Shown here in pieces: positions 5,898 through 6,281 of a stretch of DNA of 6,281 bases. This DNA is from Legionellaceae bacterium (GTDB lineage Bacteria > Pseudomonadota > Gammaproteobacteria > Legionellales > Legionellaceae). Position 1 is the first letter of the stretch. Each line of letters starts with the position of its first letter. A program made the position numbers and the translations under genes. The stretch lies in contig CANJFK010000074.1 of the NCBI GenBank assembly GCA_947473535.1, forward strand, positions 1 through 6,281, in the 5' to 3' direction. Under the pieces are notes generated by a model. The model was not told the DNA's origin, did no database searches, and was given only the letters and a program-made list of their open reading frames with translations.

Positions 5898-6281
5898 TTA
5901 CGCTCGAGCAAAAAATAGTTCGTCATCAGCTGTATTAAACAGTGGCGTGGGAGAACAAGGTTGATGTTTTTGAACAATATAACAATAAAAACCAGCAGGA
6001 AACGGCCAAAGCATTTTTCCCATTTCATTAAAAAATGAGAGCTTGTGTATCAGACACTCACTAGTCACAGGGGGAATATAATAAAAGCTATTCAACAAGC
6101 CTTGACTATAGCCACGCTGTGTCATGGCATGTTTTATCGACAACGATGAACTTAATGTTGCTGAAGCATCGCCAAAACATGCTAAACGCCCCCATCGTAA
6201 AGCCGCTCCCCAAAAACTCCATGGATTAATACCAAAAAAAATGATATAACCCATCGGTTTTAAAATTCTGTCAATCTCATC
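5898..6281 (-). CDS. YafS-like SAM-dependent methyltransferase, C-terminal part (5' end beyond window)
   Basis: This is the C-terminal half of a class I methyltransferase, which would transfer a methyl group from S-adenosylmethionine to an unknown substrate. The frame is open through the window edge at 6281 and stops at TAA 5898-5900 (127 residues visible). The first residues read DEIDRILKPMGYIIFFGINPWSFWG. That is the end of a methyltransferase type 11 domain (E-x-D-R-x-L-x-P-x-G, then a beta strand), with the INPWSFWG signature seen in the YafS group near gloB/rnhA in gammaproteobacteria. Further on are segments typical of this family (ECLIHKLSFFNEMGKMLWPFPAGFY, residues about 75-99). The SAM-binding GxGxG part lies right of the window. 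The ATG at 6252-6254 is internal, because conserved sequence continues upstream. It is convergent with fadJ and shares its terminator. Family assignment is from memory. Confidence 0.82.
   Translation of the reverse strand, partial: DEIDRILKPMGYIIFFGINPWSFWGAALRWGRLACFGDASATLSSSLSIKHAMTQRGYSQGLLNSFYYIPPVTSECLIHKLSFFNEMGKMLWPFPAGFYCYIVQKHQPCSPTPLFNTADDELFFARA

Noticed and set aside
1..6281. CRISPR array, complete insertion sequence, riboswitch or replication origin
   Set aside because: No regularly spaced repeats, intact transposase gene, conserved aptamer pattern or iteron cluster was seen by reading both strands.

Overview
The window looks like chromosomal DNA of an AT-leaning gammaproteobacterium. 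The supporting signs are a fadI-fadJ type operon order, canonical sigma70 promoter elements, tRNA genes with encoded CCA ends, a GTAG-type REP doublet and a YafS-like methyltransferase. The mix would fit the Legionella/Coxiella side of the class, but that placement is inference only.

Left part (1-1340): the 3' portion of an SGNH/GDSL hydrolase is followed by a 65-residue protein (502-699). This small protein carries an S-x-x-x-E-G motif like the inhibitory helix of Fic antitoxins. It runs convergently, with a 5-base gap, into a complete Fic-domain gene (705-1340, minus) with an intact HPFREGNGRVAR core. I read the two as a candidate class I Fic toxin-antitoxin pair in an unusual tail-to-tail layout.

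Middle part (1341-2200): this is a decayed zone. It holds a short inverted repeat and weak promoter-like sequence in front of fic, a minus-strand C-terminal gene remnant, and the catalytic C-terminus of a tyrosine recombinase without its N-terminal part. Then come tRNA-Arg(ACG) and tRNA-Ser(GCT), co-directional on the minus strand behind one good promoter. The recombinase remnant lies on the 3' side of tRNA-Arg, as expected for an old integrative element targeting a tRNA 3' end.

Right part (2244-6281): a two-gene fatty-acid beta-oxidation operon encodes a thiolase (FadI-like beta subunit) and a fused enoyl-CoA hydratase/3-hydroxyacyl-CoA dehydrogenase (FadJ-like alpha subunit). The genes overlap by ATGA, and together their products would form the trifunctional complex. 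The operon is followed by an inverted REP pair and a bidirectional hairpin terminator shared with a convergent, right-truncated YafS-like SAM-dependent methyltransferase.

The best lead for something undescribed is the convergent Fic/antitoxin-like pair. The rest is mostly ordinary, with some mobile-element debris.
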